A stretch of DNA of 34,709 nucleotides. Origin: an uncultured Pseudomonadota bacterium. GTDB lineage: Bacteria > Pseudomonadota > Gammaproteobacteria > Steroidobacterales > Steroidobacteraceae. The notes under the pieces were generated by a model, which saw only the letters and a list, made by a program, of their open reading frames with translations, was not told the DNA's origin and did not search any database. This document shows positions 23,365 through 32,226 of the stretch, piece after piece. Position numbers and translations under genes: made by a program. The DNA lies in the NCBI GenBank assembly GCA_937920275.1, contig CALGVD010000026.1, forward strand, positions 1 through 34,709, given 5' to 3'. Each line of letters starts with the position of its first letter. Positions within the stretch are counted from its first letter, which is position 1.

Positions 23365-24294
23365 ATGACGGAGCGGATCCCGACCCTCAGCCTGCACGCC
23401 GCGGACAGCGACCGCTTCGTGCACGATCTCGGCCAAGCCTACGCCGACCATGGCTTCGTGATCATCGCGGACCACGGCATCCCGCAGCCGCTCATCGACC
23501 GATTCCTCGGCATCTTCAAGGCGTTCTTCGCATGGCCTGAAGCGGACAAGCGTCGGTACCATGTGCCGGGCGGTGGCGGCGCGCGCGGCTACACGCCGTT
23601 CGGCATCGAGACCGCCAAGGGCGCGCTGCACCACGACCTCAAGGAATTCTGGCATGTCGGCCGGGAGCTCCCGTCCGGCCACCCCTACCAACACTACATG
23701 TCAGCGAATGTCTGGATCGCGGAGATCCCGGGTTTCCGCGACACCTGTCTCGAGATGTTCGAGACCTTCGATCGCACCGGCCGCCGGCTGCTCGCCGCGA
23801 TCGCACGGGTGCTCGGACTTGCGCCGGATTTCTTCGAGGACAAGGTCGAGCTCGGCAACAGCGTGCTGCGGGTCATCCACTATCCGCCGATGGCCGCGCA
23901 ACCGACCGAGAGCGTACGCGCCGGTGCGCACGAGGACATCAATGTCATCACGCTGCTGCTCGGTGCCGAGGAGCCCGGCCTGCAGGTGCAGACGCGGCGC
24001 GGCGAGTGGCTCCCGGTGAACCCGGCGCCCGGCTCGATGGTGGTGAACGTCGGCGACATGCTGCAACGGCTGACCAACGGCGCGCTGAAGTCCACCAGCC
24101 ACCGCGTCATCAACCCCGCGAGCGAGCGCGCCCGGCACGCGCGCTTCTCGATGCCGTTCTTCCTGCACTTCAACCCGGACTTCCCGATCGCCGCCCTGCC
24201 CTCGTGCACCGGTGACGGCCGGCCGCAACCGCTGCCCCCAATCCTCGCCGAAGAATACCTCCAAGAACGCCTGCGGGAGATCAAACTCAAATGA
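23365..24294 (+). CDS. 2-oxoglutarate/Fe(II)-dependent oxygenase (isopenicillin N synthase-like)
   Basis: A 309-residue oxygenase with the DIOX_N region (about 5-115) and the double-stranded beta-helix core. The iron ligands are His189, Asp191 (HED) and His246 (STSHRV), and the 2-oxoglutarate-binding pair is Arg260/Ser262 (RFS). All are intact, so it should be active. It overlaps the CNT nucleoside transporter by four bases (ATGA), and thymidine kinase follows. Known enzymes of this fold include thymine 7-hydroxylase and pyrimidine-deoxynucleoside 2'-dioxygenase, so a pyrimidine or nucleoside substrate is an attractive inference; small alcohols, amino acids or plant-hormone-like substrates remain possible. 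ATG at 23365 is preferred over an in-frame GTG at 23350; the ribosome-binding site is weak. Confidence 0.9.
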   Translation: MTERIPTLSLHAADSDRFVHDLGQAYADHGFVIIADHGIPQPLIDRFLGIFKAFFAWPEADKRRYHVPGGGGARGYTPFGIETAKGALHHDLKEFWHVGRELPSGHPYQHYMSANVWIAEIPGFRDTCLEMFETFDRTGRRLLAAIARVLGLAPDFFEDKVELGNSVLRVIHYPPMAAQPTESVRAGAHEDINVITLLLGAEEPGLQVQTRRGEWLPVNPAPGSMVVNVGDMLQRLTNGALKSTSHRVINPASERARHARFSMPFFLHFNPDFPIAALPSCTGDGRPQPLPPILAEEYLQERLREIKLK

Positions 24295-25541
24295 CCCTCT
24301 ACCTCCAGGCGCTGCTCGGCATCGCCGTCTTCATCGCCCTCGTGCTGCCGATGTCGCGCAACATCCGCCGCATCAACTGGAAGCTGGTCGGCATCGCCGT
24401 CGTGCTGCAGTTCGTCATCTGCCTGCTGCTGCTCAAGGCGCCGTTCGTCAAAGAAGGGCTGCTTTACCTGAACCAGGCGGTGGGCGCGCTCGGCGCCGCC
24501 ACGCTCAAGGGCAGTTCCTTCGTGTTCGGCTATCTCGGCGGCGGCGACACGCCCTTCACCGTCACCAACCCGAACGCGGTCGTCACCTTCGCCTTCCAGG
24601 TGCTGCCGCTCGTGATCGTGATGTCGGCGCTGTCGGCGCTGCTCTGGTACTGGCGCATCCTGCCGGTGATCATCCGCGGCATCTCATGGCTGTTCGAGCG
24701 CGCACTCGGCACGCGCGGCCCTGCCGGCCTCGTCGCCACCGCCAACATCTTCCTCGGCCAGACCGAGGCGCCGCTCCTGGTGCGACCGTACCTCGAGCGC
24801 ATGTCGCGCTACGAGCTCCTGCTCGTCATGACCGCCGGCATGGCGACCATCGCCGGGTCGGTGATGGTCATCTACTCGGCGATGCTCGGCGAACAGTTCG
24901 AGGGCGTGCTCGGCCACCTCATCACCAAGTCGATCATGTCGGTGCCGGCCGCCGTGCTGTTCGCGCACATCATGATCCCGGACGACGACGATGCCACGCA
25001 GACGCTGCAGGAGCCGCCGCGCATCTACTCGAGCGCCATGGACTCCATCACCCGCGGCACCAGTGACGGCCTCGCGCTCTACCTCAACATCGTCGCCATC
25101 CTGATCGTGCTCACCGCGTTCGTCGCGCTCGCCAACAGCGTCGTCGGCTTCCTGCCGATGGTGGGCGGCGAAGCGGTCACGCTCGAGCGCATCGCAGGCT
25201 GGATCTTCTCGCCGATCGCCTGGTTGATGGGCATCCCCTGGGCCGAGGCCGCCACGGTCGGCTCGCTGCTCGGGGTCAAGAGCGTGCTCAACGAATTCAT
25301 CGCCTTCATCCAGTTGTCCGCGATCCCGCCCGAGGCGCTCTCCGAGCGCTCGCGGCTGATCGCGATCTACGGCCTCTGCGGCTTCGCCAACCTCGCCAGC
25401 ATCGGCATCCAGATCAGCGGCATCGGCACCATGGTGCCCTCGCGCCGCGGCGATCTCGCCGAACTCGCCTGGCCGGCGTTCGTCGCCGCGACGCTCGGCT
25501 CGTGCATGACGGCCTGCGTGGTCGGCATCGTCGCCGGCTGA
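24291..25541 (+). CDS. Concentrative nucleoside transporter (CNT / NupC family)
   Basis: A 416-residue membrane protein with the CNT family signatures [13 protein letters not shown] (about residues 162-174), [10 protein letters not shown] (substrate/cation site) and [13 protein letters not shown]. It imports nucleosides with a proton or sodium ion across the inner membrane. The ATG overlaps the oxygenase TGA (ATGA), giving strong translational coupling, and tdk begins 25 bases after its stop. The trio oxygenase-transporter-kinase reads as one salvage operon. Confidence 0.95.
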   Translation: MTLYLQALLGIAVFIALVLPMSRNIRRINWKLVGIAVVLQFVICLLLLKAPFVKEGLLYLNQAVGALGAATLKGSSFVFGYLGGGDTPFTVTNPNAVVTFAFQVLPLVIVMSALSALLWYWRILPVIIRGISWLFERALGTRGPAGLVATANIFLGQTEAPLLVRPYLERMSRYELLLVMTAGMATIAGSVMVIYSAMLGEQFEGVLGHLITKSIMSVPAAVLFAHIMIPDDDDATQTLQEPPRIYSSAMDSITRGTSDGLALYLNIVAILIVLTAFVALANSVVGFLPMVGGEAVTLERIAGWIFSPIAWLMGIPWAEAATVGSLLGVKSVLNEFIAFIQLSAIPPEALSERSRLIAIYGLCGFANLASIGIQISGIGTMVPSRRGDLAELAWPAFVAATLGSCMTACVVGIVAG

Positions 25542-25566
25542 GGCGCCCGAGCGCCCCGCACGCGCC

Positions 25567-26151
25567 ATGGCCAAGCTGTACTTCTATTACTCGACGATGA
25601 ACGCGGGGAAGTCCACCGCGTTGCTGCAGGCCGCCCACAACTACGGCGAGCGCGGCATGCGCACGATCCTCTACACGGCACGCCTCGACGACCGCGCTGG
25701 CGGCCGGGTCGCCTCGCGGATCGGCATCAGCGCCGACGCGCGGCATTTCGGACCGGGTCGGGATCTTCATGCCGAGATCGCCGCGGAACATGCGGACGCG
25801 CCGCTCGCTTGCGTGTTGGTCGACGAGGCACAGTTCCTGACCGTGGAGCATGTCGGCCAGCTGGCCAAGGTCGTGGACGACCTGGATGTCCCGGTGCTTT
25901 GCTACGGGTTACGGACCGACTTCCTCGGGCGCCTCTTCGAGGGCAGCGGGCAGCTGCTCGCCTGGGCCGACAACCTCGTCGAACTCAAGACCGTCTGCCA
26001 TTGCGGCGCCAAGGCGACCATGGTCGTCCGGGTGCGCGGCGATGGCCGGGTCGAGACCGCGGGCGCTCAGGTGGAGATCGGCGGCAACGACCGCTACGTA
26101 CCCCTCTGCCGGCGGCATTTCCGCCACGCCCTGGAAACCGGGTCAGCCTGA
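25567..26151 (+). CDS. tdk: Thymidine kinase (type II)
   Basis: A 194-residue kinase with the P-loop STMNAGKST (about residues 9-17), the catalytic acidic segment VLVDEAQFL, a flexible lasso region, and a zinc site made from CHCG (TVCHCGAKA) and CRRH (PLCRRHF). It phosphorylates thymidine to dTMP with ATP. Length and motif order are normal for bacterial TK1-like enzymes. No Shine-Dalgarno is evident before ATG 25567, which suggests coupling to the transporter gene 25 bases upstream. Confidence 0.96.
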   Translation: MAKLYFYYSTMNAGKSTALLQAAHNYGERGMRTILYTARLDDRAGGRVASRIGISADARHFGPGRDLHAEIAAEHADAPLACVLVDEAQFLTVEHVGQLAKVVDDLDVPVLCYGLRTDFLGRLFEGSGQLLAWADNLVELKTVCHCGAKATMVVRVRGDGRVETAGAQVEIGGNDRYVPLCRRHFRHALETGSA

Positions 26152-26316
26152 TACCCCCTGGGCGGAGGGAAACCCGCGGTGTTGCGTAAATAATACACCC
26201 GAAAATCAACGGTATCCGCCGGTTTTTCAGCGTCCGTCGCGCTCCGCGTAATACAATCTCCATGTTGACTGCCCACAATTAGGCCAGTTCGAAGTCTGCA
26301 AGAAAACGGAGTTCCC
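26152..26316 (+). promoter_or_regulatory. Leader / promoter region of the Oar-like receptor gene
   Basis: This 165-base gap is locally A+T-richer than its surroundings. TACAAT at 26252-26257 is a good -10 candidate with no clear -35. TTGACT at 26265-26270 is a -35-like box without a good partner. GTTGCGTAAA at 26181-26190 loosely resembles the CTTGC(A/G)(C/T)AAC block of the two shared elements at 3411 and 10335. No terminator for tdk is clear. Confidence 0.35.
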
Positions 26317-29300
26317 ATGTTCCTCAAGAAAATCGCTGCCAGTCTGTTGGTCGGCCTTTTGACCGTCGCCAGCGCCCCACAGGCGTTCGCCCAAGAAATC
26401 ACCTCGGCGCTGCGCGGCCAGGTCACCGACACGGGGGGTAACGCCCTGCCCGGGGCCACGGTCACCATCGTGCACACACCGACCGGCACCCGCTCCGTCC
26501 AGACCACCAACGCCAGCGGCGTGTATGACGCCCGCGGCCTGCGTATCGGCGGCCCCTACACCGTCGAGATCACGGCGGACAGCTACCAGGGCGAGAAGTA
26601 CGAGAACGTGTTCCTGACGGTCGGCGAGACCAGCCGTCTCAATGCCGACCTCGAAGGCGGCACGATGGAGGTCGTGGTGTCAGCGGCGGCCATCCGCAAC
26701 GCCAACGAGATCGGCGCGGTCACCAACCTCGACCGTGACCAGATCGACGCCATCGTCTCGATCAACCGCGACATCCGCGACCTCGCCCGTCGCGACCCCC
26801 TGGTCTCCGCCAATCTGCGCGGCGACGGCGGCATCTCGATCGCCGGATCCAACCCGCGCACCAACCGCATCTCCATCGATGGCGTGCAGGCGCAGGACGA
26901 CTTCGGCCTCAACACCGGCGGTCTGCCGACCCGCCGCGGCCCGGTCTCCATCGACTCGGTCGAGCAGTTCTCGGTTCAGGCGGTCCCCTTCGATGTCGAG
27001 AACGGTGACTTCCTCGGCGGCGCGATCAACGTCGTGCTGCGTCAGGGCACCAACCAGTTCGGCGGTTCGGTGTTCGCGAACTTCCTGAACGAAGACCTGG
27101 TCGGCACCAAGATCAAGCAGACCACGGTCAAGACGCTGGTCGAGCAGGATAACTACGGCGCCACCTTCCGCGGGCCGATCATCGAAGACACGCTGTTCTT
27201 CGCGCTCTCCTACGAGACCTACGAGTCACTTGACGTCACCAATGTCGGTCCAGCCGGCGCAGGTTTCGCCACCAGCATCAACGGCCCGAACCGCACGCCG
27301 ATGACGCAGGCGGAGATCGACGCGGTCACCAATGTCTTCGCCAACACCTATCGTTCGACCTTCGCGTTCGGCGGCATCCCGTCGACCAAGCCGATCACCG
27401 ACGAAAAATACACGGCGCGCCTCGACTGGAACATCACCGATGACCAGCGCGCCACCCTGACTTATCGCAAGTCGGAGTCGGGCGTCATCCAGCGCACCAA
27501 CCTCAGCACCGGCAGCGCCGGCCTGGACTCACAGTGGTACCTCACGGGCGAGGACGACGAGACGCTCTCGCTGCAGTTCAACTCGGACTGGACCGACACC
27601 TTCTCCACCGAGGTCCGCCTCTCGCAGCGCGATTACACACGCCTGCAGGAGCCGCCTTCGGGCCAGAACTTCGCGGACATCCGCGTCTGCTCCACCGCCA
27701 CGCCGCTCGACGCCGCGAGCACGACCAACCAGCCAACGACCTGCCGCAACGGCTCAAGCAATGTCGCGGTCGTGCGCTTCGGCCCGGACCAGTTCCGGCA
27801 CGCGAACTTCCTCAACACCCAGAACACCCAAGGCCAGTTCTCAGGGGAGCTCGTGCGTGATACCCACCTGTTCAAGGCAGGCGTGCAGTACCAGCGCCAA
27901 GAGATCTTCAACCTCTTCCTGCCGAGCAGCGACGGTCGGTACTACTTCGACTCCATCCGCGATTTCACCAACGGCCATGCTGGTGAACTCAACTACCGCA
28001 ATGCGTTGTCGGGTAACTCGAACGACGCGGCGGCGAACTTCTCCTACGACACCACCTCGTTGTTCCTGCAGGACACCTGGGACACGACCGACCAGCTGAC
28101 GCTCACCTACGGTCTCCGTTACGACACCTACTCGGTGAAGGACAAGCCGGCGCTCAACCCCAATTTCGTGAACCGTTACGGCTTCTCCAACCAGAGCACC
28201 TACGACGGTCTCGATGTGCTGATGCCGCGTTTCGCCTTCGATTGGCGTCCGACCGACAACGTCAAGGTGAGCGGCGGCGTCGGCCTCTTCTCGGGCGGTC
28301 TGCCTGATGTGTTCCTCTCGAACTCATTCAGCAACACCGGCATCATCGACAACACCATCACCTTCCGCCGATCGACGACTGCAGCCAATGCGTCCAGCCT
28401 CTTGGCCACCGCGGCACAGGGCGGCGGATTCATCACCGAGACCACGGGCGCGGTGAACTGCGCCTTGAACCCGGCGGTCTGTTTGGCGGCGCTGAACGTC
28501 CCGGTGAACTCCTCGTTCGGTTCGAGCATCCCGGCCAGCATCCAGGCTGCGCTCGGCGGCTCGACGGTCTCGCCGACCGCCGAGACCAACTCGATGGCGC
28601 CGGACTTCAACATGCCCGCCGACTGGCGCACCAATCTCGCCGTCAACTGGGAGCTCATGGACGGCTGGAACCTCAACGCCAGCGTCGTCTATGTGTATAC
28701 CAAAGACGGGCTTGCCTTCCGGGACATCCGCGCCGTCCCGTTGTCGGTGAACGGCGTGCAAGCACGCACACCGGACGGTCGCATCCGTTACGACGGCCTG
28801 TCGGCCGCGCGGCGGACCGCGATCCCCGGCACCACCGTCAACTCCTTCAACCCGGGGTCCGGTCGCGACATCCAGGCCTACAACCCAGAGACGACCGGTG
28901 ACATCTGGACGGCCGCGGTGGGTGTCTCGAAGTACTTCGAGAACGGGTTCAACGCGTCCCTCTCGTACGCCAAGCAGAACTCGGACGAGTTCTCGGCCTC
29001 GGCGCGGTTCTCATCCACCGCAAGCTCGCTCTACGGTGGTCAATACGCCTCGCTCGACCCGAACACGGCGATCTCGGGCCGTGGCCAGGAAGAGATCTCC
29101 GACGCCTTCAAGGGTGAGCTCGGCTGGCGCAAGAACCTGTTCGGCAACTACGAAACCCGCTTCTCGCTGTTCGCGGATTACCGCAAGGGCCGTCCGGTCA
29201 CCTTCGTCATGAACGGTGGATCTGGCCGTAACGAGACTTTCGGCGTCAACCGTGGTGCGCAGCTCGCCTACATCCCAGACCTCTCGGGGACGGCGACCAC

Positions 29301-29802
29301 GACGATGGTGGGGACGACCAGTGTCGTCACCGTGTCCTCGGCGCCACTCGTCGCCTTCGACAGCGTCGCGACCCTCGACAACTTGCGGCTGTTGGTGGCG
29401 AAGTTCGGCATCCCGCAGGGCGGTATCGTACCGCGTGGTTCCTTCACCAATCCGTCGATCAATCTTTGGGACCTTCAGCTCAGCCAGGAACTGCCGGCGT
29501 TCTCTGAGAACCACAAAGCGCGGGTCACCCTGGACATCGCCAACGTCCTGAACCTCATCGACAAGGACTGGGGCGCCGTCGAAGAGTACTCAGAGGGCGT
29601 GAACCTGTTCAGCGCCACCTGCGCCGGTGCCAACGGTGTGTCGGACAACGCGGGCGTGCTGACCTGCGCCAAGTACCGGATCTCGGGCGCCAATTCCACG
29701 CTGCTCAATCCGGAATCGGTCAACGGTCCGGCGGGCGGCGTAATCCGCAACACCGAGCGTTCACGCTGGCAGATCCAGATCGGTCTCAAGTACGAGTTCT
29801 GA
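26317..29802 (+). CDS. Oar-like TonB-dependent receptor with N-terminal carboxypeptidase-regulatory domain
   Basis: A 1161-residue outer-membrane protein. It has a signal peptide (MFLKKIAASLLVGLL to AFAQ), an N-terminal carboxypeptidase-regulatory-like beta-sandwich (about residues 30-112: LRGQVTDTGGNALPGATVTI), then a plug domain (about 120-245: RISIDGVQAQDDF, FLGGAINVVLRQGTNQF) and a large beta-barrel ending in KYEF. This architecture is that of the Oar/SusC-like family, which imports peptides, glycans or other macromolecule fragments. ATG 26317 has ACGGAG upstream. It has its own strong terminator. Its neighbours (nucleoside transporter, kinase, secreted phosphodiesterase/nuclease, phosphatase) make nucleic-acid or phosphate-rich ligands worth testing, though the ligand cannot be read from the sequence. 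Confidence 0.93.
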   Translation: MFLKKIAASLLVGLLTVASAPQAFAQEITSALRGQVTDTGGNALPGATVTIVHTPTGTRSVQTTNASGVYDARGLRIGGPYTVEITADSYQGEKYENVFLTVGETSRLNADLEGGTMEVVVSAAAIRNANEIGAVTNLDRDQIDAIVSINRDIRDLARRDPLVSANLRGDGGISIAGSNPRTNRISIDGVQAQDDFGLNTGGLPTRRGPVSIDSVEQFSVQAVPFDVENGDFLGGAINVVLRQGTNQFGGSVFANFLNEDLVGTKIKQTTVKTLVEQDNYGATFRGPIIEDTLFFALSYETYESLDVTNVGPAGAGFATSINGPNRTPMTQAEIDAVTNVFANTYRSTFAFGGIPSTKPITDEKYTARLDWNITDDQRATLTYRKSESGVIQRTNLSTGSAGLDSQWYLTGEDDETLSLQFNSDWTDTFSTEVRLSQRDYTRLQEPPSGQNFADIRVCSTATPLDAASTTNQPTTCRNGSSNVAVVRFGPDQFRHANFLNTQNTQGQFSGELVRDTHLFKAGVQYQRQEIFNLFLPSSDGRYYFDSIRDFTNGHAGELNYRNALSGNSNDAAANFSYDTTSLFLQDTWDTTDQLTLTYGLRYDTYSVKDKPALNPNFVNRYGFSNQSTYDGLDVLMPRFAFDWRPTDNVKVSGGVGLFSGGLPDVFLSNSFSNTGIIDNTITFRRSTTAANASSLLATAAQGGGFITETTGAVNCALNPAVCLAALNVPVNSSFGSSIPASIQAALGGSTVSPTAETNSMAPDFNMPADWRTNLAVNWELMDGWNLNASVVYVYTKDGLAFRDIRAVPLSVNGVQARTPDGRIRYDGLSAARRTAIPGTTVNSFNPGSGRDIQAYNPETTGDIWTAAVGVSKYFENGFNASLSYAKQNSDEFSASARFSSTASSLYGGQYASLDPNTAISGRGQEEISDAFKGELGWRKNLFGNYETRFSLFADYRKGRPVTFVMNGGSGRNETFGVNRGAQLAYIPDLSGTATTTMVGTTSVVTVSSAPLVAFDSVATLDNLRLLVAKFGIPQGGIVPRGSFTNPSINLWDLQLSQELPAFSENHKARVTLDIANVLNLIDKDWGAVEEYSEGVNLFSATCAGANGVSDNAGVLTCAKYRISGANSTLLNPESVNGPAGGVIRNTERSRWQIQIGLKYEF

Positions 29803-29831
29803 TCACCGACTGCAGAGTCGATCACCATCGG

Positions 29832-29862
29832 AAGGCGGGCCCCTCGGCCCGCCTTTCTTTTT
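29832..29862 (+). terminator. Rho-independent terminator after the Oar-like receptor
   Basis: AAGGCGGGCC and GGCCCGCCTT form a ten-pair stem around the tetraloop CCTC, followed by TTTCTTTTT. It lies about 30 bases after the receptor stop and 21 bases before the next start, so the secreted nuclease-like gene has a separate promoter or relies on read-through. Confidence 0.93.
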
Positions 29863-29883
29863 GGGTCGCGGGAGGACAAGTCG

Positions 29884-31230
29884 ATGCGACACCCGAAGAT
29901 GCTGACCACCCTCGGAGCCATGCTCTGCGTCCTGGCGATCGCCGAAGCGGCGGCCTCGACGCTGGAGTCGCGGCCGCCCGTGACGCCGCCGCGTGCGGCC
30001 CCACCACCGCCCGCCCCCGGCACCCTGCGCATCGCTGCCTACAATGTCAGCCTTTATCGTCGGGAGTCAGGCGCGCTCGCACAGGAACTCACCACGGGAC
30101 GCAGCACCCAAGCCGCGACGATCGCTGCCGTGCTTCAGGAGGTGCGCCCCGACCTGCTGCTGATCAATGAATTCGACTATGACGGCGCCGTTGACGACGA
30201 CCACGCGGCGCGTCCGCCCGCCCCGGCGGCCCTCGCCTTTCTGCGCGGCTATCTCGCGGTGAGCCAAGGCGGTCGCGAACCGCTCGCCTGCCCGACGCTC
30301 TTCAGCGCACCCTCGAACACCGGACTGCCGAGCGGCGTCGATCTCGATCGCGACGGCCGCATCGGTGGCGGCAACGATGCACGCGGCTTCGGTCTGTTCC
30401 CCGGGCAGTACGGCATGCTGGTCTGCTCGCGCCTGACGCTGCGCCGCGATCAGGTGCGCAGCTTCCGCAATTTCCTGTGGCGGGATATGCCGGGTGCCGA
30501 CCTACCCCCCGACTGGTACGGCCCGGACGCGCTCGCGGTACTGCCGTTGTCCTCGAAGAGCCACTGGGACCTGCCCTTCGAACTGCCCGTGGCGCCGGGT
30601 GCCGCGCCGGGTGCGGCGCCCGGTGCGCCGCCGCGTGTGCTGCACTTGCTGGCGAGTCATCCGACCCCGCCGGGGTTCGATGGCCCCGAGGACCGCAACG
30701 GCCGCCGCAACCACGATGAGATCCGGCTCTGGGCGGACTACCTGTCACCGGATCGTGACGGCTACCTCATCGACGATGCGGGACAGCGCGGCGGGCTCGC
30801 CGCCGAGGCCTCGTTCGTGATCGCGGGCGACCTCAATGCGGACCCGGTCGATGGCGGCAGCCGCAACGGCGCCATCCGGCAACTGCTCGAACATCCACGG
30901 GTACACCGCGAGGCATCGGTGGGGCGCTGGGTGCCGCGCAGCGCAGGCGCTGCTGAGGCGGCCCGCCGACAAGGCGGCGCGAACGACCGCCAGCTCGGCC
31001 CGGCGAACGAGGACACCGCTGACTTCTCCGACGGCGGCATGAACTCGCCCGGCAACCTGCGCGTCGACTATGTCCTGCCCTCGTCGGATCTCGCGGTCTG
31101 CGCCTCAGGGGTGTACTGGCCGACGCAGGACGACCCCGCCTTTGCCTGGGTGAACGATGACGCCGCCACCAGCAGCGATCACCGACTGGTCTGGGTGGAC
31201 ATCGCGCTGCCCGGCGCGCGCTGCCCCTAG
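29884..31230 (+). CDS. Secreted endonuclease/exonuclease/phosphatase-family protein
   Basis: A 448-residue protein with an N-terminal signal peptide (about residues 1-25) and the EEP fold (DNase I / Mg-dependent phosphodiesterase). The metal/catalytic blocks seen are AAYNVSLY, LINEFDYDG (metal-binding Glu), ASHPTPPGF (His), AGDLNADP (Asp-x-Asn), RVDYVLPS and SSDHRLVWVD (Asp-His). All are in order, so it should be active on a phosphodiester or phosphomonoester outside the cytoplasm. A Pro/Ala/Gly repeat (VAPGAAPGAAPGAP), coded by three 12-bp units, interrupts the domain. ATG 29884 has GGAGG upstream. It is convergent with the acid phosphatase; their stop codons lie in the two arms of a perfect hairpin. 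Alternative roles are phytase-like or phospholipase activity. Confidence 0.88.
   Translation: MRHPKMLTTLGAMLCVLAIAEAAASTLESRPPVTPPRAAPPPPAPGTLRIAAYNVSLYRRESGALAQELTTGRSTQAATIAAVLQEVRPDLLLINEFDYDGAVDDDHAARPPAPAALAFLRGYLAVSQGGREPLACPTLFSAPSNTGLPSGVDLDRDGRIGGGNDARGFGLFPGQYGMLVCSRLTLRRDQVRSFRNFLWRDMPGADLPPDWYGPDALAVLPLSSKSHWDLPFELPVAPGAAPGAAPGAPPRVLHLLASHPTPPGFDGPEDRNGRRNHDEIRLWADYLSPDRDGYLIDDAGQRGGLAAEASFVIAGDLNADPVDGGSRNGAIRQLLEHPRVHREASVGRWVPRSAGAAEAARRQGGANDRQLGPANEDTADFSDGGMNSPGNLRVDYVLPSSDLAVCASGVYWPTQDDPAFAWVNDDAATSSDHRLVWVDIALPGARCP
30592..30627. repeat. Three 12-bp in-frame repeats in the secreted EEP gene
   Basis: Units GCGCCGGGTGCC, GCGCCGGGTGCG and GCGCCCGGTGCG follow one another and encode APGA-type repeats, probably a flexible surface loop that tolerates length change. 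Confidence 0.85.
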
Positions 31231-31246
31231 GGCGGTGGCCCTAGGG
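31225..31246. terminator. Perfect inverted repeat holding both convergent stop codons
   Basis: CCCTAGGGC (31225-31233) and GCCCTAGGG (31238-31246) form a perfect nine-pair stem with a four-base loop. The left arm contains the TAG stop of the EEP gene, the right arm the TAG stop of the acid phosphatase gene on the other strand. The symmetry lets it work in both directions, but no T-run follows on either strand, so termination would be atypical; 3'-end protection is an alternative. Confidence 0.6.
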
Positions 31247-32191
31247 CGCTGGCGCGGGATCGAGCAGCGCGTACTTGCGCGCAGTGTTGGCTGCGGCGCA
31301 GGTCGCGGCATCCATGCCGGGCGTGCAGCTGCCGCTGACGATCGCGCGCTCCCAAGACCCGTACATGGCGTTCGGCAACAGGAACCACCGCGTACCGAAC
31401 AGCGGCGCAAGTTCAGCACGCCGCCGCGCGTACTCGGCGCGATCGACGAAGTCGTGAAGATCATCGCCTGCGAGCGCCACGATGCGATATCGCTCGGCGA
31501 CCCAGGTCCGGCGCGAGATCTTTTCGGATCCGCTCCACTCAGGACGATCGCCGCGCTGCAGCAAGTTGTCTGAATCAGCACCCCCAGGCACGCCCAAGGC
31601 CGCCAGATTACGGAGCGTGGCGGCTCGGGCAGCACAGGCGGCGCCGGGCGCCGTACCGCGCGGACAAGATCGGTTCGTGAGGAAGAAGATCCGGTGCCCC
31701 GCACGGCTCGCCGCCTGCAGGAAGGCGACGGCACCCGGTACAGCCGTCGCGGCAGCCTCCAGCATCCAAGCGTCCCAAGACGCGTCGTCGAACTCGGCAC
31801 CGGCGAGCGCCCGTTGCGCCTGATAGAAGGAGTTGTCGAGGACGGTCTCATCGAGATCGACGATGACGGCCGTCGGCAGCCGAGCGAGCGTCGCCGCATC
31901 CGCGCCCTGCTGCTCGACTGCGGCCGTGCCCGGTGCCGCGATCGTGGTCGTCAAGCGCTCGGTCGCAAGCCCGTAGACCTGCTCGGCCGAGATGCGGTAC
32001 TCCGCCGCGCGCTGCATCCAGAGCGTGGCGTTGACCGTCTCGCGCCCGACCACGGGAGGCGCCGACGGCGACGGCTGCACGCGCGACGGCGCGGCGCAAC
32101 CGGCCAGAGCACACAGCAGCAGCACCCCGACGACCGACCCGCGACGATGTCCCATCCGCTGTCCCATCCGCTGACCGATCCGCTGACCCAT
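31241..32191 (-). CDS. 5'-nucleotidase / acid phosphatase lipoprotein, e(P4) family
   Basis: A 316-residue HAD-superfamily phosphatase of the DDDD class. Lipobox LAGC puts the lipidated Cys at residue 32. Catalytic motif I is VDLDETVLDN (Asp112, Asp114), motif II FFLTNRS, and the C-terminal motif LAGDDLHDF. e(P4)-type enzymes sit on the inner face of the outer membrane and remove phosphate from nucleotides such as NMN and AMP, so nucleosides can be imported. The N-terminus before the hydrophobic core consists of four GQR-type repeats from a 12-bp tandem repeat. ATG at 32191 is supported by GGAGG eight bases upstream, but ATGs at 32167 and 32155 would also give a working signal peptide. It is divergent from apt, 35 bases away. 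Confidence 0.9.
   Translation of the reverse strand: MGQRIGQRMGQRMGHRRGSVVGVLLLCALAGCAAPSRVQPSPSAPPVVGRETVNATLWMQRAAEYRISAEQVYGLATERLTTTIAAPGTAAVEQQGADAATLARLPTAVIVDLDETVLDNSFYQAQRALAGAEFDDASWDAWMLEAAATAVPGAVAFLQAASRAGHRIFFLTNRSCPRGTAPGAACAARAATLRNLAALGVPGGADSDNLLQRGDRPEWSGSEKISRRTWVAERYRIVALAGDDLHDFVDRAEYARRRAELAPLFGTRWFLLPNAMYGSWERAIVSGSCTPGMDAATCAAANTARKYALLDPAPAP
32144..32191. repeat. Four 12-bp repeats at the start of the phosphatase gene
   Basis: On the minus strand the units are ATGGGTCAGCGG, ATCGGTCAGCGG, ATGGGACAGCGG and ATGGGACATCGT. They encode MGQR, IGQR, MGQR and MGHR. Three of the four begin with ATG, so unit loss or gain would alter the length of the signal-peptide n-region and the number of possible starts without shifting the frame. 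Confidence 0.92.
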
Positions 32192-32226
32192 GCGCTGCGC
32201 CTCCGTTCCGCGTGTAAAGTGCCGTC

